From positions 496,001 to 560,000 of the forward strand of contig NZ_NQMO01000003.1 of the NCBI RefSeq assembly GCF_002257645.1: DNA of 64,000 bases. Direction: 5' to 3'. Both the position numbers and the translations under genes were made by a program. Source of the stretch: Paenibacillus sp. XY044 (GTDB lineage Bacteria; Bacillota; Bacilli; Paenibacillales; Paenibacillaceae). The notes beneath the pieces are model-generated. The model was not told the origin of the DNA. It searched no databases and saw only the letters and a program-made list of their open reading frames with translations. This document shows positions 25,263-34,505 of the stretch, one piece after another. The number at the start of each line of letters is the position of its first letter. Positions within the stretch are counted from its first letter, which is position 1.

Positions 25263-25270
25263 GAAGCGGA

Positions 25271-26578
25271 TTGGGAGACCCCTTACCGAGTTTGATATGG
25301 GTTTTTATACTCGTATTATTGAACGGTTTTTTTGTATCGGTTGAATTCGCCATGGTCAAGGTCCGGAGCAGCCGGGTCGAAACCTTGGTGGAAGAAGGAC
25401 GGAAGGGCGCGGTGTATGCCCGTAAAATCGTCAACAATTTGGATGCATATTTGTCAGCATGCCAGCTGGGCATTACGCTCGCTTCGCTGGGGCTTGGATG
25501 GCTCGGCGAACCGGCGGTCGCGACGCTGCTCAGACCTTTGCTTCATTCGCTCGGGTTTGGCGAAGCAGCCGTACACGGGATTGCAGTCGTTATTGCTTTC
25601 CTGCTGATTACGATTCTCCATATCGTGCTTGGAGAACTGGCGCCGAAGACGATGGCCATCCGCAAAGCGGAATCGGTCGTGCTGATGTCATCGGCCATCA
25701 TGATCTATTTCAACAAATTGATGTACCCGTTTATTTGGGTATTGAACGGGCTGGCAGGCAGCCTGCTGCGGGTGTTCCGCGTCGCCCCGGCTTCCGAGTC
25801 GGACTCGGCGCATACCGAGGAAGAAATCCGCATCCTGATGAAGGAAAGCAACAAAAACGGACTCATTGACAATACGGAACTCGCATTGGTTGATAACATA
25901 TTCGAATTTGCGGAAACGACCGGACGGGAAATTATGATTCCCCGAACGGAGATGATCTGTCTGAATACGCAGTTGTCCCGGGAGGAGAATCTCGAGATCG
26001 CTTATGAAGGCATGCGGACCCGATATCCTGTCTGTGACGGGGATAAGGACCATATCATCGGCTTCCTGCACATTAAAGACTTATTACATTCCACAACGCT
26101 TGAATACAATACTTTGATTCGTCCGATCCTGACTGTACCCGAATCCATCCAGATCAGCGCGTTGCTGAAGCTGATGCAACGGGGCAGAACCCAGATCGCC
26201 ATCCTGATTGACGAATATGGAGGCACATCCGGGCTGGTTACCCTGGAAGACATTATGGAAGAGATCGTCGGTGAAATTCAGGACGAATTTGACGAGGAGC
26301 GTCCGGGAATCGAGAAAATCCAGAACGATGAATATTCGATTGACGGATTGATGCTGATTGAAGAAATTAACGAACGCTTTGGGCTGGAGCTGGATACATC
26401 CGATTACGATACGATCGGCGGCTGGCTGTACTCACGCATCGAGGCGATTCCTCCGCAGAGAGGACTGTCGGCAGAACTGGACGGCCACATTTTCATAGTG
26501 GAAGAAACGGATAATAAGCGCATTTCAAGGATTAAGCTCCTGAAGCCGGAGATCATGGCAGAGGAAGCGGGCGCGTAG
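25271..26578 (+). CDS. CNNM-CBS-CorC family membrane protein (hemolysin family)
   Basis: 435 residues in the order: N-terminal CNNM/DUF21 membrane domain (~1-190, with NGFFVSVEFAMVKVRSSRVE and LGITLASLGLGWLGEPAVAT), a CBS pair (~205-335, EIMIPRTEMICL and IAILIDEYGGTSGLVTLEDI), and a C-terminal CorC_HlyC domain (~345-430, SIDGLMLIEEINERFGLEL). Members of this family act in magnesium or divalent cation transport; the hemolysin label is historical. The start is TTG at 25271, preceded by only AGGAAG and by a mini-ORF with a much better site. Own promoter upstream, terminator downstream. Confidence 0.9.
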   Translation: MGDPLPSLIWVFILVLLNGFFVSVEFAMVKVRSSRVETLVEEGRKGAVYARKIVNNLDAYLSACQLGITLASLGLGWLGEPAVATLLRPLLHSLGFGEAAVHGIAVVIAFLLITILHIVLGELAPKTMAIRKAESVVLMSSAIMIYFNKLMYPFIWVLNGLAGSLLRVFRVAPASESDSAHTEEEIRILMKESNKNGLIDNTELALVDNIFEFAETTGREIMIPRTEMICLNTQLSREENLEIAYEGMRTRYPVCDGDKDHIIGFLHIKDLLHSTTLEYNTLIRPILTVPESIQISALLKLMQRGRTQIAILIDEYGGTSGLVTLEDIMEEIVGEIQDEFDEERPGIEKIQNDEYSIDGLMLIEEINERFGLELDTSDYDTIGGWLYSRIEAIPPQRGLSAELDGHIFIVEETDNKRISRIKLLKPEIMAEEAGA

Positions 26579-26637
26579 AGTTGTAATATATAGGGAGAAG
26601 TTCACGGGAGCAGTTCGCGGATTCGCGGATGCTGCTG

Positions 26638-26670
26638 AAGGGCACAGTGCTGCGGCGCTGTGCTCTTTAT
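26638..26670 (+). terminator. Intrinsic terminator after the CNNM gene
   Basis: AGGGCACAG and CTGTGCTCTTT arms around a G/C-rich loop. The remaining part of the gap before 26865 shows no further feature. Confidence 0.65.
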
Positions 26671-26864
26671 ATTCACTGCGCTCATCTTCAGTTTTTCTTA
26701 GTAATTCGATAAGAAATATTTATATTAAGGTTGTTTATGCGCCGAAAGGGCCGTATTTCGATCGAATACCGTTCTAACTCTAACTCGGTGATTCTTTAAA
26801 GGAGTGGAACATCTGAAAGCATTCACGTTATAATGATTACTGATTTGAGAGGGGGAACCGAGGA

Positions 26865-27782
26865 TTGGATTACCGCATTGACGTAAAATTCGAGCCCGTA
26901 CATGAATTTATGAACAGTCTTCACACCTATATTTGTCGGGCGTCCTACAAGAAGATCGACCTGTCCCCTTCGTGGGCTACGGCCACCAAGAAACAGCTGA
27001 AGCCTGAATTTGCCGCCATGCTGGATGAGATGCTCGTGAATGGCGATTGGTGGAGCTTTGCTTATTTGCTGGGCCTCCTCGCTCCGGAGGGCAGGGGAGT
27101 GGAAGGCTTCCTGGATTGGCTGGAGAAGCTGACGATTCAGGAATTGGTACAGTTGTTCACGGCTAACGGGAATGAGTTTCCGGACGAAGACCTGGAGGTT
27201 TTCCTTGCCCGGACGAGGTCGATGTTTGAGCAATGGTACGAGCAATACTTCCGGAAAGTGGATTCGGCCATCCTGCAGGCGTTGGAACGGGAGAAAGAAA
27301 AGCGGCTGCAGCTGCTGAAGAACGCGGACCGGGCGGATTTTGTCGACGAGACGACAAACGGCATGCTGTTCAAACCGGTGGACAGCGCGGACGAGCTGGT
27401 GCTCATCCCGCAGTATCATTTTCAGCCGGTGAACATGGTGACCCATTATGGACGAAAAATTTACTGCCATTATAATTCCCGCATTTATTTGGGGGACGAT
27501 GATTATATTCCGACCCATGACCTGCGGATGATCCGGAGCCTTGGCGAGAAAAGCCGGCTTAAAATTTTGCGCTTCCTGCATGGAGGACCGCGAACGTTTA
27601 CGGAAATCGTCAGTCACGTCAAGCTGTCCAAAGGCATTACCCATGATCACATATCGAAGCTGCGCACCGCAGGGTTGATCTACGCCCATTTTGAGGGAGA
27701 GAATTTGACCGAATACAGCCTGAGAAAACGGGCATTCCATCAGATGCAGGAACGGCTGCTCGGTTACATAGAAGAAGGTTGA
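26865..27782 (+). CDS. ArsR-type HTH regulator with a large N-terminal domain
   Basis: 305 residues. The last ~90 form a winged HTH of the ArsR type: RMIRSLGEKSRLKILRFLHG, FTEIVSHVKLSKGITHDHIS, KLRTAGLIYAHFEG. The first ~200 residues are a helical domain with no motif I can name (DLSPSWATATKKQLKPEFAA, then EEGAF-like surface helices); similar architectures occur in DUF5937-type regulators. No metal-binding Cys cluster is present, so it is not a classical metal sensor. TTG start following GAGGGGG. Single gene with terminator behind; targets unknown. Confidence 0.8.
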   Translation: MDYRIDVKFEPVHEFMNSLHTYICRASYKKIDLSPSWATATKKQLKPEFAAMLDEMLVNGDWWSFAYLLGLLAPEGRGVEGFLDWLEKLTIQELVQLFTANGNEFPDEDLEVFLARTRSMFEQWYEQYFRKVDSAILQALEREKEKRLQLLKNADRADFVDETTNGMLFKPVDSADELVLIPQYHFQPVNMVTHYGRKIYCHYNSRIYLGDDDYIPTHDLRMIRSLGEKSRLKILRFLHGGPRTFTEIVSHVKLSKGITHDHISKLRTAGLIYAHFEGENLTEYSLRKRAFHQMQERLLGYIEEG

Positions 27783-27802
27783 CGTTCGAACGCAAGCTTA
27801 TA

Positions 27803-27846
27803 GAAACAGCCTGGCCGTAAACGTTACGGAACCAGGCTGTTTGTGT
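27803..27846 (+). terminator. Intrinsic terminator after the ArsR-like gene
   Basis: AAACAGCCTGG and CCAGGCTGTTT arms with inner CCGTAA/TTACGG; usable on both strands for the convergent genes. Confidence 0.85.
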
Positions 27847-27892
27847 TTGCTGCAGTCAATAAAAACAATGTCTTACAAGCCTGTTTAACCAT

Positions 27893-28345
27893 CTATGGCC
27901 GGCTAAGTATACTCTCCTTGGACTCCAGCTCCGCCTTGAGCTCGTCCAGCAGCTGAAGCCACGTCCGGACATGCCACTGCCTTGCGGCCATGCCTTGAGG
28001 CGTATTTTTCCATCCGATATGCATCACGCTGAGGCGGGTGAGGTCTTCCAGCTGTTTGAAATTGACCTGCACCATGGTCAAATCCCCGTCCTGATTCATT
28101 GTCTCCGCAAAAATTTCGGGTCCCTTCCACTCAAACTGCAGCGCTCGCGGCTGCTCATATTTGATCAATCTGCATCCGGTCGGTCCTTGGTCGTTCGGGC
28201 TAAAGTACAGTTCATATTTACCGCCTTCCCACGGTTCAATCCGTGCTGCAGGAGCCAGCCACGCCTTGACGCGGTCTTCTTCCGTCCAGGCTCTCCATAC
28301 TAGGTCCAGCTCTTTTTCAATGAATATTTCGTGTTTAATGGTCAC
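27893..28345 (-). CDS. AHSA1/SRPBCC domain protein
   Basis: 150-residue protein of the activator-of-Hsp90-ATPase-like group: HEIFIEKELDLVWRAWTEED, VKAWLAPAARIEPWEGGKYE, LQFEWKGPE, and a C-terminal WLQLLDELKAELES helix. In bacteria these are small ligand-binding proteins of mostly unknown role, with no demonstrated Hsp90 link. AAAGGAGAC precedes the ATG. It faces the ArsR-like gene across a shared terminator and is divergent from the opp operon. Confidence 0.85.
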   Translation of the reverse strand: MTIKHEIFIEKELDLVWRAWTEEDRVKAWLAPAARIEPWEGGKYELYFSPNDQGPTGCRLIKYEQPRALQFEWKGPEIFAETMNQDGDLTMVQVNFKQLEDLTRLSVMHIGWKNTPQGMAARQWHVRTWLQLLDELKAELESKESILSRP

Positions 28346-28532
28346 TGTAATGAAGTCTCCTTTGGCCAGTCGTCAATGAATCTATGATTTATCCTATCCT
28401 AGCATATTTTTGAGGTCGAAGTCATGCCGAAAACGGGAAGAAATCAGGGTTATCGACTCAACTTGAAACGGACTGCTCGCGTTACAGAAAACGCATATGA
28501 CAAACTTTCAGAAAAAAACTTTTAGTTCTCTA

Positions 28533-28561
28533 TTTACAGAACTCGAATTGGTTTCTATAAT
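28533..28561 (+). promoter_or_regulatory. Sigma-A promoter of the opp operon
   Basis: TTTACA (28533-28538), 17 bp, TATAAT (28556-28561), about 70 bp before the first opp gene. No clear CodY box was recognised beside it. Confidence 0.7.
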
Positions 28562-28633
28562 AACGATATCATCTACAAAAATAAATCATACTTAGTTCAT
28601 CGGAATGGTGAGTAAATGGGAGGTTATGGATTT

Positions 28634-30388
28634 ATGAAAAAGGGAGTATACTTATTAACTTCGCTGTTGATTGTCGGATCACTGCTCGTTACGGCGTGCT
28701 CAAATAACGGTAATGATGCGGCATCATCCAGCGGAACAGCTCAAACGGAGCAGGGTTCGAAAGATACAACGGCTTCGTCTGATGCTGGAGGAACGTCTGC
28801 GCTGACCGAGCCTTACACGGCAGCCGACTTGTCCAAGCTGCCCGATGTAGCGAAGAAGCGCGCGGACACGATTATCGTAGCGCTGACTGATCCAAGCGGC
28901 GCGTTTACGCCTTATTTTACCCAGAGCGGTTATGACGGCAACGTTAACTCCTTGCTGTTCGGCTCGCTGGTGACTGTGGACGATCAGGGATTGCCGGTTG
29001 CGGACCTGGCCGAGAAATGGGACATTTCCGAAGACCAAAAGACGATTACATATCATCTCCGGAAAGATTTGAAATTCAGCGATGGTTCGCCAATGACGGC
29101 TGACGACGTGGCGTTTACGTGGACGATCCTGTTCGACCCGTCCTATGACGGCGACTCGATCATTCCGAGCACGATCGCGATCCAGGGAGCGCAGGATTAC
29201 AAGGATGGCAAAGCGAAGAGCATTTCCGGCATCAAGGTTATCGACCCGCAGACGATTTCCGTCACGCTGGATAAACCGAACGCAACGGCACTTGTAACAC
29301 TCGGCTCGAACATTTTGTCCAAGGCATACTACGGTAAAGATTATAAGTTTGGCGATCTGAGCTATATCAAGAACCTGCATCAAACGCCTGTCGGCAACGG
29401 CCCATACAAGCTGGAAAAATTCATTCCTGGCCAAGAAGTCCGTTTTGTCGCCAACGAGAACTACTACAAAGGCAAGCCGAAGACGGAACACTTCATCTAT
29501 AAAACGTCCGAAGGCGACGCTTGGCAGTACCTGGAGACCGGAGAAATCGACTATACCTCGTTCCCGGCCACAACCGAAAATATCGAGAAGCTGAAGTCTC
29601 TCGGCTTCACCAACATTGTGCCTTATACGGCCAGCAACTACGGTTACCTGCAGGTCAACCTGGAACACGAAGCGCTGAAGGATAAGCAAGTGCGTCAAGC
29701 GATCGCTTACGGTCTCGACCGTCAAAGCATCTACGTGGACGCCAACGAAGGCGCCGGCGCAGTGGCCAACATCCCGGCTCCGCCGATCTCTTGGGCTTAC
29801 ACGGAAGACGGCATCGACCCGTACAAATTCGATACGGAAAAAGCCAAGCAGCTGCTTGACGAAGCAGGCTGGAAAGTGGGCGCAGGCGGTATCCGCGAGA
29901 AAGACGGCAAGAAGCTGACGATTCACTACCTGGGCTCGAAGAGCAAGCAGACGGATATCTTTATTCCGGTAGCCAAAGAGAACTTCCAGGCGATCGGCGT
30001 TGACTTCCAGCCGGAAGTGTTCGCCGACTTCAACTCCCTCGTCTCCAAAGTGGAGAGCGGAGATTACGATCTCGTATCCTTCTCGACTCCGCTGCTGCAG
30101 GATCCGTCGGACGGCGTGATGCAGTTTATCGACGGCGAAATCAAGGCCTACGACAATCCGAAGGTCAAAGAACTGTATGACAAAGCGCTCGCAACTTCCG
30201 ATATCGAAGAGCGCAAAGCCATTTACAAAGAGCTGTTCCAGCTGCTGAACGACGAGCTGCCGGTCATCTTCACGAACTACAAGAAGACCGTGTACGGCTA
30301 CAACGGCCGCATCGAGAACCTGAAGGTCAGCCCGTTCGTCGGACTTGCCAATAGCTTGCCTGACTGGTCGCTGAAGCCAGTACAATAA
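28634..30388 (+). CDS. oppA: Oligopeptide ABC transporter substrate-binding lipoprotein
   Basis: 584-residue family-5 binding protein. Lipobox LVTAC (Cys22) follows a hydrophobic signal; then a Ser/Thr/Gly linker. The family signature is visible in LAEKWDISEDQKTITYHLRK, LKFSDGSPMTADDVAFTW and GNGPYKLEKFIPGQEVRFVA; DKQVRQAIAYGLDRQSI is the second conserved block. It feeds peptides to the OppBCDF complex encoded directly downstream. ATG at 28634 lies 10 nt after GGGAGG. Codon choice is more biased and richer in preferred codons than in neighbours, suggesting high expression. Exact peptide preference (oligo- or di-peptide, or nickel) cannot be read from sequence. Confidence 0.92.
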   Translation: MKKGVYLLTSLLIVGSLLVTACSNNGNDAASSSGTAQTEQGSKDTTASSDAGGTSALTEPYTAADLSKLPDVAKKRADTIIVALTDPSGAFTPYFTQSGYDGNVNSLLFGSLVTVDDQGLPVADLAEKWDISEDQKTITYHLRKDLKFSDGSPMTADDVAFTWTILFDPSYDGDSIIPSTIAIQGAQDYKDGKAKSISGIKVIDPQTISVTLDKPNATALVTLGSNILSKAYYGKDYKFGDLSYIKNLHQTPVGNGPYKLEKFIPGQEVRFVANENYYKGKPKTEHFIYKTSEGDAWQYLETGEIDYTSFPATTENIEKLKSLGFTNIVPYTASNYGYLQVNLEHEALKDKQVRQAIAYGLDRQSIYVDANEGAGAVANIPAPPISWAYTEDGIDPYKFDTEKAKQLLDEAGWKVGAGGIREKDGKKLTIHYLGSKSKQTDIFIPVAKENFQAIGVDFQPEVFADFNSLVSKVESGDYDLVSFSTPLLQDPSDGVMQFIDGEIKAYDNPKVKELYDKALATSDIEERKAIYKELFQLLNDELPVIFTNYKKTVYGYNGRIENLKVSPFVGLANSLPDWSLKPVQ

Positions 30389-30407
30389 TCAGAAGGACCC
30401 ACAATGG

Positions 30408-30450
30408 AGTCCCCCGACCGCGAAGCAGCCGCTTCAGCCGGCGGGGGACC
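30408..30450 (+). other. Hairpin between oppA and oppB
   Basis: GTCCCCCG and CGGGGGAC arms with an inner AAGC/GCTT stem; no T-run. Such a stem behind oppA is often used to stabilise the upstream message or limit read-through, giving more binding protein than permease (inference). Confidence 0.65.
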
Positions 30451-30467
30451 ATGTAATTAGGAGGCGA

Positions 30468-31427
30468 ATGATGGGCACTTATTTGACGAAGCGTATCATT
30501 TACATGATCGTCATCCTGTTTGCGGCATCCTTTTTGATCTTCAGCCTCTACGCGCTGACTCCAGGTGATTTCATCAGCAGCAATATCAAGCTGAGCCCGG
30601 AGCGAAAGGCGGAGCTAAGGGAGATTTACGGGCTGAGCAAGCCGCTTCTGGAACGGTACGGCATATGGATGAACAACGTATTTCACGGAGATTTCGGTTT
30701 TTCCCTAGCGCAGCAGCAACCGGTGCTGAAGCTGTTTAACCAGTATATTTGGAACTCCTTTCTGCTGGCGGTCATATCCACGTTTTTGACCTGGGTCATC
30801 GCCGTCATCATCGGAGTCGTTTCCGCTTATAAGCAGTATTCGTGGTTCGATACGATCGTGATGGTGGCCATTTTTGCCGCCATGTCGATTCCTTCCTTCT
30901 TCATCGGACTGTTCCTGATCAAGATTATGGCCGTCGACCTGAAATGGCTCCCGCCTGGCGGGATGCTAACGACAGGAAGCAATACGACCGGCTGGGCTTA
31001 TATAAAGGAAGTCATCCATCATATGACGCTGCCGGTGATCGTCATGACGCTGCTCGGCGTCGGCTCACTGACACGCTATTTCCGCAGTAATATGATCGAT
31101 GTCATCAAGCAGGATTATATCCGCACGGCGCGGGCGAAAGGGCTGAAAGAGGACAAAGTTCTGTTCAGGCACGCCCTGCGCAATGCGCTTTTACCGGCCA
31201 TCACCCTGGTTGGCTTTGAACTGCCGGCCCTGTTCGGCGGATCGATTATTATCGAAAAAATCTTTAACTGGCCGGGGATCGGCCAGCTGTACATGCAGTC
31301 CTTCAGCCTGCGGGATTATCCGCTGCTCATGGGCTTCACGATGCTGCTGGCGATTCTGACGGTCATCGGCACGCTGTTGTCGGATGTGCTCTATCACATC
31401 GCCGATCCGCGCGTGCGGCTGCATTAG
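30468..31427 (+). CDS. oppB: Oligopeptide ABC transporter permease OppB
   Basis: 319-residue membrane protein with about six helices. N-terminal YLTKRIIYMIVILFAASFLI and LTPGDFISSN (the usual LxPGDP-like stretch), EAA-type loop IRTARAKGLKEDKVLFRHAL, then NALLPAITLVGFELPALFGG and ADPRVRL at the end. AGGAGG precedes two adjacent ATG codons (30468, 30471). It forms the transport channel with OppC, encoded 15 nt downstream. Confidence 0.92.
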   Translation: MMGTYLTKRIIYMIVILFAASFLIFSLYALTPGDFISSNIKLSPERKAELREIYGLSKPLLERYGIWMNNVFHGDFGFSLAQQQPVLKLFNQYIWNSFLLAVISTFLTWVIAVIIGVVSAYKQYSWFDTIVMVAIFAAMSIPSFFIGLFLIKIMAVDLKWLPPGGMLTTGSNTTGWAYIKEVIHHMTLPVIVMTLLGVGSLTRYFRSNMIDVIKQDYIRTARAKGLKEDKVLFRHALRNALLPAITLVGFELPALFGGSIIIEKIFNWPGIGQLYMQSFSLRDYPLLMGFTMLLAILTVIGTLLSDVLYHIADPRVRLH

Positions 31428-31442
31428 GGAGGGGAGACATAT

Positions 31443-32372
31443 ATGGCTATTAACAGCACACCAATGACTGATGCCGTTCCGGCAGCAAAAACGACGCCGA
31501 AGTCTTCCTCCTTATTCAAACAGTCGATGCGGAGGCTGCTGCATAACAAGCTGGCGATTTTCGGACTTGTCGTCGTGGTCATTATGTTTATTGCTTGTTT
31601 CCTGGGACCTGTCTTTTCGCCCTACGCAGACAACAAGATTCATATGAATGTGATGAACAAAGCGCCAAGCATGAAGCACTGGCTCGGGACGGATGCCTTG
31701 GGCCGCGACGTGCTCACGCGGGTGCTCCAGGCCGGCCGCATTTCCTTGACGGTGGGTCTGGCGTCCATGTTTCTATCGGTGTTTATCGGCGCGCTGCTTG
31801 GCGCGATCGCTGGCTACTACCGGGGGATCGTGGACCAAATCATTATGCGGATCGCGGATTTGCTCCTGACGATTCCGGGACTGCCGCTGCTGTTTATTTT
31901 CGGCGCGCTGCTGTCGGAGTGGAAGGTGCCGACGAACTACCGGATGTATATCGTTATGCTGATGCTCGGTCTCGTCAACTGGCCGGGGCTTGCCCGGATG
32001 GTCCGGGGGCAGATGCTCAGCCTGCGCGAGCGCGAGTTTATGCAGGCTGCCGTGGTGCTCGGACTGCGCGACAGACGCAAGCTGTTCAACCACCTGCTGC
32101 CGAACATCGTTCCGCTCTTGATCGTCATCGCGACGCTCAATATCGGCGGCTCGATCCTTAGCGAGTCGGTACTCAGCTTCTTCGGTCTCGGCGTTATGCC
32201 GCCGACACCGACTTGGGGGAACATGATCGACGCGGCGAACAATTTGATCGATTTTCAGGAGCATCCATGGCTGTGGATTCCTCCAGGATTCTCTATATTT
32301 ATCACAGTAATTGCCATTAATATTTTCGGAGACGGACTCCGGGATGTGCTGGATCCCAAACAGAAGAGGTAG
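31443..32372 (+). CDS. oppC: Oligopeptide ABC transporter permease OppC
   Basis: 309-residue permease. N-terminal cytoplasmic arm, first helix IFGLVVVVIMFIACFLGPVF, then HWLGTDALGRDVLTRVLQAG, a strong OppC/DppC mark. EAA loop FMQAAVVLGLRDRRKLFNHL; C-terminal VLDPKQKR close to the typical RLDPRL end. GGGAGGGGA precedes the ATG. Followed after 14 nt by oppD. Confidence 0.92.
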   Translation: MAINSTPMTDAVPAAKTTPKSSSLFKQSMRRLLHNKLAIFGLVVVVIMFIACFLGPVFSPYADNKIHMNVMNKAPSMKHWLGTDALGRDVLTRVLQAGRISLTVGLASMFLSVFIGALLGAIAGYYRGIVDQIIMRIADLLLTIPGLPLLFIFGALLSEWKVPTNYRMYIVMLMLGLVNWPGLARMVRGQMLSLREREFMQAAVVLGLRDRRKLFNHLLPNIVPLLIVIATLNIGGSILSESVLSFFGLGVMPPTPTWGNMIDAANNLIDFQEHPWLWIPPGFSIFITVIAINIFGDGLRDVLDPKQKR

Positions 32373-32386
32373 GTGAACAGCGTTCT

Positions 32387-33370
32387 ATGAAAGATCTCAT
32401 TAAAATTGACCATCTGCGCACGCATTTCTTCAGCGACAAAAACGTGGTCAAAGCCGTAAACGACGTCAGTCTGCGCGTCCGGGAAGGCGAAACGGTATGC
32501 ATCGTCGGCGAGTCGGGCTGCGGTAAAAGCGTGACCGCCATGTCGATCATGGGTCTGATTGAGGAACCGGGCGGTAAAGTGGTTGACGGAAGCATCGAGT
32601 TTGACGGCAAGGACCTGCTGAAGCTCAGCAAAAGCGAGCTGCGTACGATTCGCGGGAATGACATCTCCATGATCTTTCAGGAGCCGATGTCCTCGCTGAA
32701 CCCGGTTCTGAAAATTGGCCAGCAGATCATGGAGCCGCTCATCGTGCACCAGAAGCTGAGCAAGAAGGAAGCCCGCGTCCGTGCAATCGAGTTGATCGAG
32801 CAGGTGGGGATCTCCAGGGCGGAGCAAATCGCCGACTCTTATCCGCATGAACTGAGCGGCGGTATGCTGCAGCGGATCATGATCGCGATTGCGATCTCCT
32901 GCGGTCCGAAGCTGCTGATCGCCGATGAGCCGACGACGGCGCTGGACGTCACCATTCAGGCTCAAATTCTGGATATGCTGCGCGAATTCAAGAAGAAATC
33001 GAACATGTCCATGATGCTGATTACCCACGATCTGGGCGTCGTGGCCGAAATGGCGGATTACGTCGTTGTCATGTATGCCGGCAAAGTCGTGGAAGAAGGC
33101 GAAGTGGTGAAGCTGTTCGAGTCGCCGAAGCATCCGTATACGCAGGGGCTGCTGAAGTCCAAGCCGGTCATTAACCAGCGGCAGGATGAGCTGTATTCGA
33201 TCCCGGGTCAAGTGCCGAATCCGCTCGATCTGACCGATTCATGCTATTTCCATGACCGCTGTGCGCATTGCATGGACATTTGCAGAACCAAGCAGCCGGC
33301 GCTTAAGGGAGTAGCGGATCAGCAAAAAGCCGCTTGCTGGCTGTATGAGGAGGCGGTTGCTCATGTCTGA
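32387..33370 (+). CDS. oppD: Oligopeptide ABC transporter ATPase OppD
   Basis: 327-residue ATP-binding subunit. Walker A GESGCGKS, Q-loop FQEPMSSLNPV, signature ELSGGMLQR, Walker B LLIADEPTTALDV, H-loop LITHDLGVV. The C-terminal extension carries the Cys-containing oligopeptide-transporter domain (CYFHDRCAHCMDICRTKQPA), which in relatives can hold an iron-sulphur cluster. Overlaps the next ATPase gene by 8 nt. Confidence 0.93.
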   Translation: MKDLIKIDHLRTHFFSDKNVVKAVNDVSLRVREGETVCIVGESGCGKSVTAMSIMGLIEEPGGKVVDGSIEFDGKDLLKLSKSELRTIRGNDISMIFQEPMSSLNPVLKIGQQIMEPLIVHQKLSKKEARVRAIELIEQVGISRAEQIADSYPHELSGGMLQRIMIAIAISCGPKLLIADEPTTALDVTIQAQILDMLREFKKKSNMSMMLITHDLGVVAEMADYVVVMYAGKVVEEGEVVKLFESPKHPYTQGLLKSKPVINQRQDELYSIPGQVPNPLDLTDSCYFHDRCAHCMDICRTKQPALKGVADQQKAACWLYEEAVAHV

Positions 33371-34328
33371 GGCATTGCTTGAAATCAACCATTTGAAAAA
33401 ATATTTTCCGATCCAGAAAGGCCTGCTCAACCGCACCGTCGGTCACGTGAAGGCCGTAGACGATATCAGCATTACGATCCAGCCGGGCGAAACGTTCGGG
33501 TTGGTCGGGGAGTCCGGCAGCGGCAAAAGTACGGTTGGCCGCACGGCCATCCGCCTGATTGAGAAGACGTCAGGGGAGGTCAAATTCAAAGGCATCAATA
33601 TTTACGACCTCCCTCCCGAGGAGCTGCGCAAGCTCCGGCCGAACATGCAGCTGATTTTCCAGGATCCGTACAGTTCGTTAAATCCACGGATTCGCGTCGG
33701 AGACGCCATCGGTGAAGCGCTGCTGGATCACGGCCTGGTGCCGAGAGCGGAGATTCGCGACCGTGTACTGGAGGTGCTTCAATCCTGCGGATTGTCCTCC
33801 TACCATATCGACCGGTTCCCGCATGAATTTTCGGGCGGTCAGCGGCAGCGGATCGGAATAGCCCGGGCACTGGTGCTTAATCCGGATCTCATTATTGCCG
33901 ATGAGCCGGTCTCGGCGCTGGATGTATCCATCCAGGCGCAGATCATCAACCTGTTCCGCAAGCTGCAGGAAACCCGCGGACTGGCGTACTTGTTCATTTC
34001 CCATGACCTCAGCGTCGTGGAGCATTTATGCACGCGGATCGGCGTCATGTACCTGGGCTCCATGGTCGAGACGGCAACTCGGGATGAGCTGTTTAAAAAT
34101 CCGCTGCATCCATATACGAAGGCGCTGCTGTCGGCCGTGCCGATTCCGATTCCCAAGCTGAAGCGGGAGCGCATCGTGCTGAAGGGCGACATTCCGAGCC
34201 CTTCCAATCCGCCTTCGGGCTGCAAGTTCCATACGCGCTGCCCGTTTGCCGTGGCCCGCTGCAAAGAAGAGGTTCCGGAGTTTCGCGATGCAGGCGGCGG
34301 TCACTTCGTTGCCTGTCATTTGGTATAA
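33363..34328 (+). CDS. oppF: Oligopeptide ABC transporter ATPase OppF
   Basis: 321-residue second ATPase. Walker A GESGSGKS, Q-loop FQDPYSSLNPR, signature FSGGQRQRIGIARAL, Walker B LIIADEPVSALDV, H-loop FISHDLSVV, and the C-terminal Cys segment CKFHTRCPFAVARCKEEVPE. The ATG at 33363 overlaps oppD by 8 nt, with an AGGAGG site inside oppD, indicating coupling; an in-frame codon at 33345 is less likely. Last gene of the operon, followed by a strong terminator. Confidence 0.93.
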   Translation: MSEALLEINHLKKYFPIQKGLLNRTVGHVKAVDDISITIQPGETFGLVGESGSGKSTVGRTAIRLIEKTSGEVKFKGINIYDLPPEELRKLRPNMQLIFQDPYSSLNPRIRVGDAIGEALLDHGLVPRAEIRDRVLEVLQSCGLSSYHIDRFPHEFSGGQRQRIGIARALVLNPDLIIADEPVSALDVSIQAQIINLFRKLQETRGLAYLFISHDLSVVEHLCTRIGVMYLGSMVETATRDELFKNPLHPYTKALLSAVPIPIPKLKRERIVLKGDIPSPSNPPSGCKFHTRCPFAVARCKEEVPEFRDAGGGHFVACHLV

Positions 34329-34349
34329 CTGCCCCTTGTTAGGGGAAAG

Positions 34350-34384
34350 GAAACCCCCGTTTCGATGGAAACGGGGGTTTTTGT
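34350..34384 (+). terminator. Intrinsic terminator of the opp operon
   Basis: AAACCCCCGTTT and AAACGGGGGTTT arms around CGATGG, then T-run. Confidence 0.9.
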
Positions 34385-34505
34385 CGCGTATTTTGAAAAT
34401 GTGAGAAAAAGCTAAGAAAATGATGGAAAAATGATGAAACCTATGAAAGGAGGTCATCGTTAATAGTAGTGAAGTTCAATATTCCCCAAAGGATAGGTGA
34501 GAGTC

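Noticed and set aside
28724..30385. A 553-codon open frame antisense to oppA
   Set aside because: The oppA protein is unmistakable on the other strand; the antisense frame is open because of biased codon use in a highly expressed gene, and its translation (rich in R, V, L) resembles no protein and has no ribosome site.
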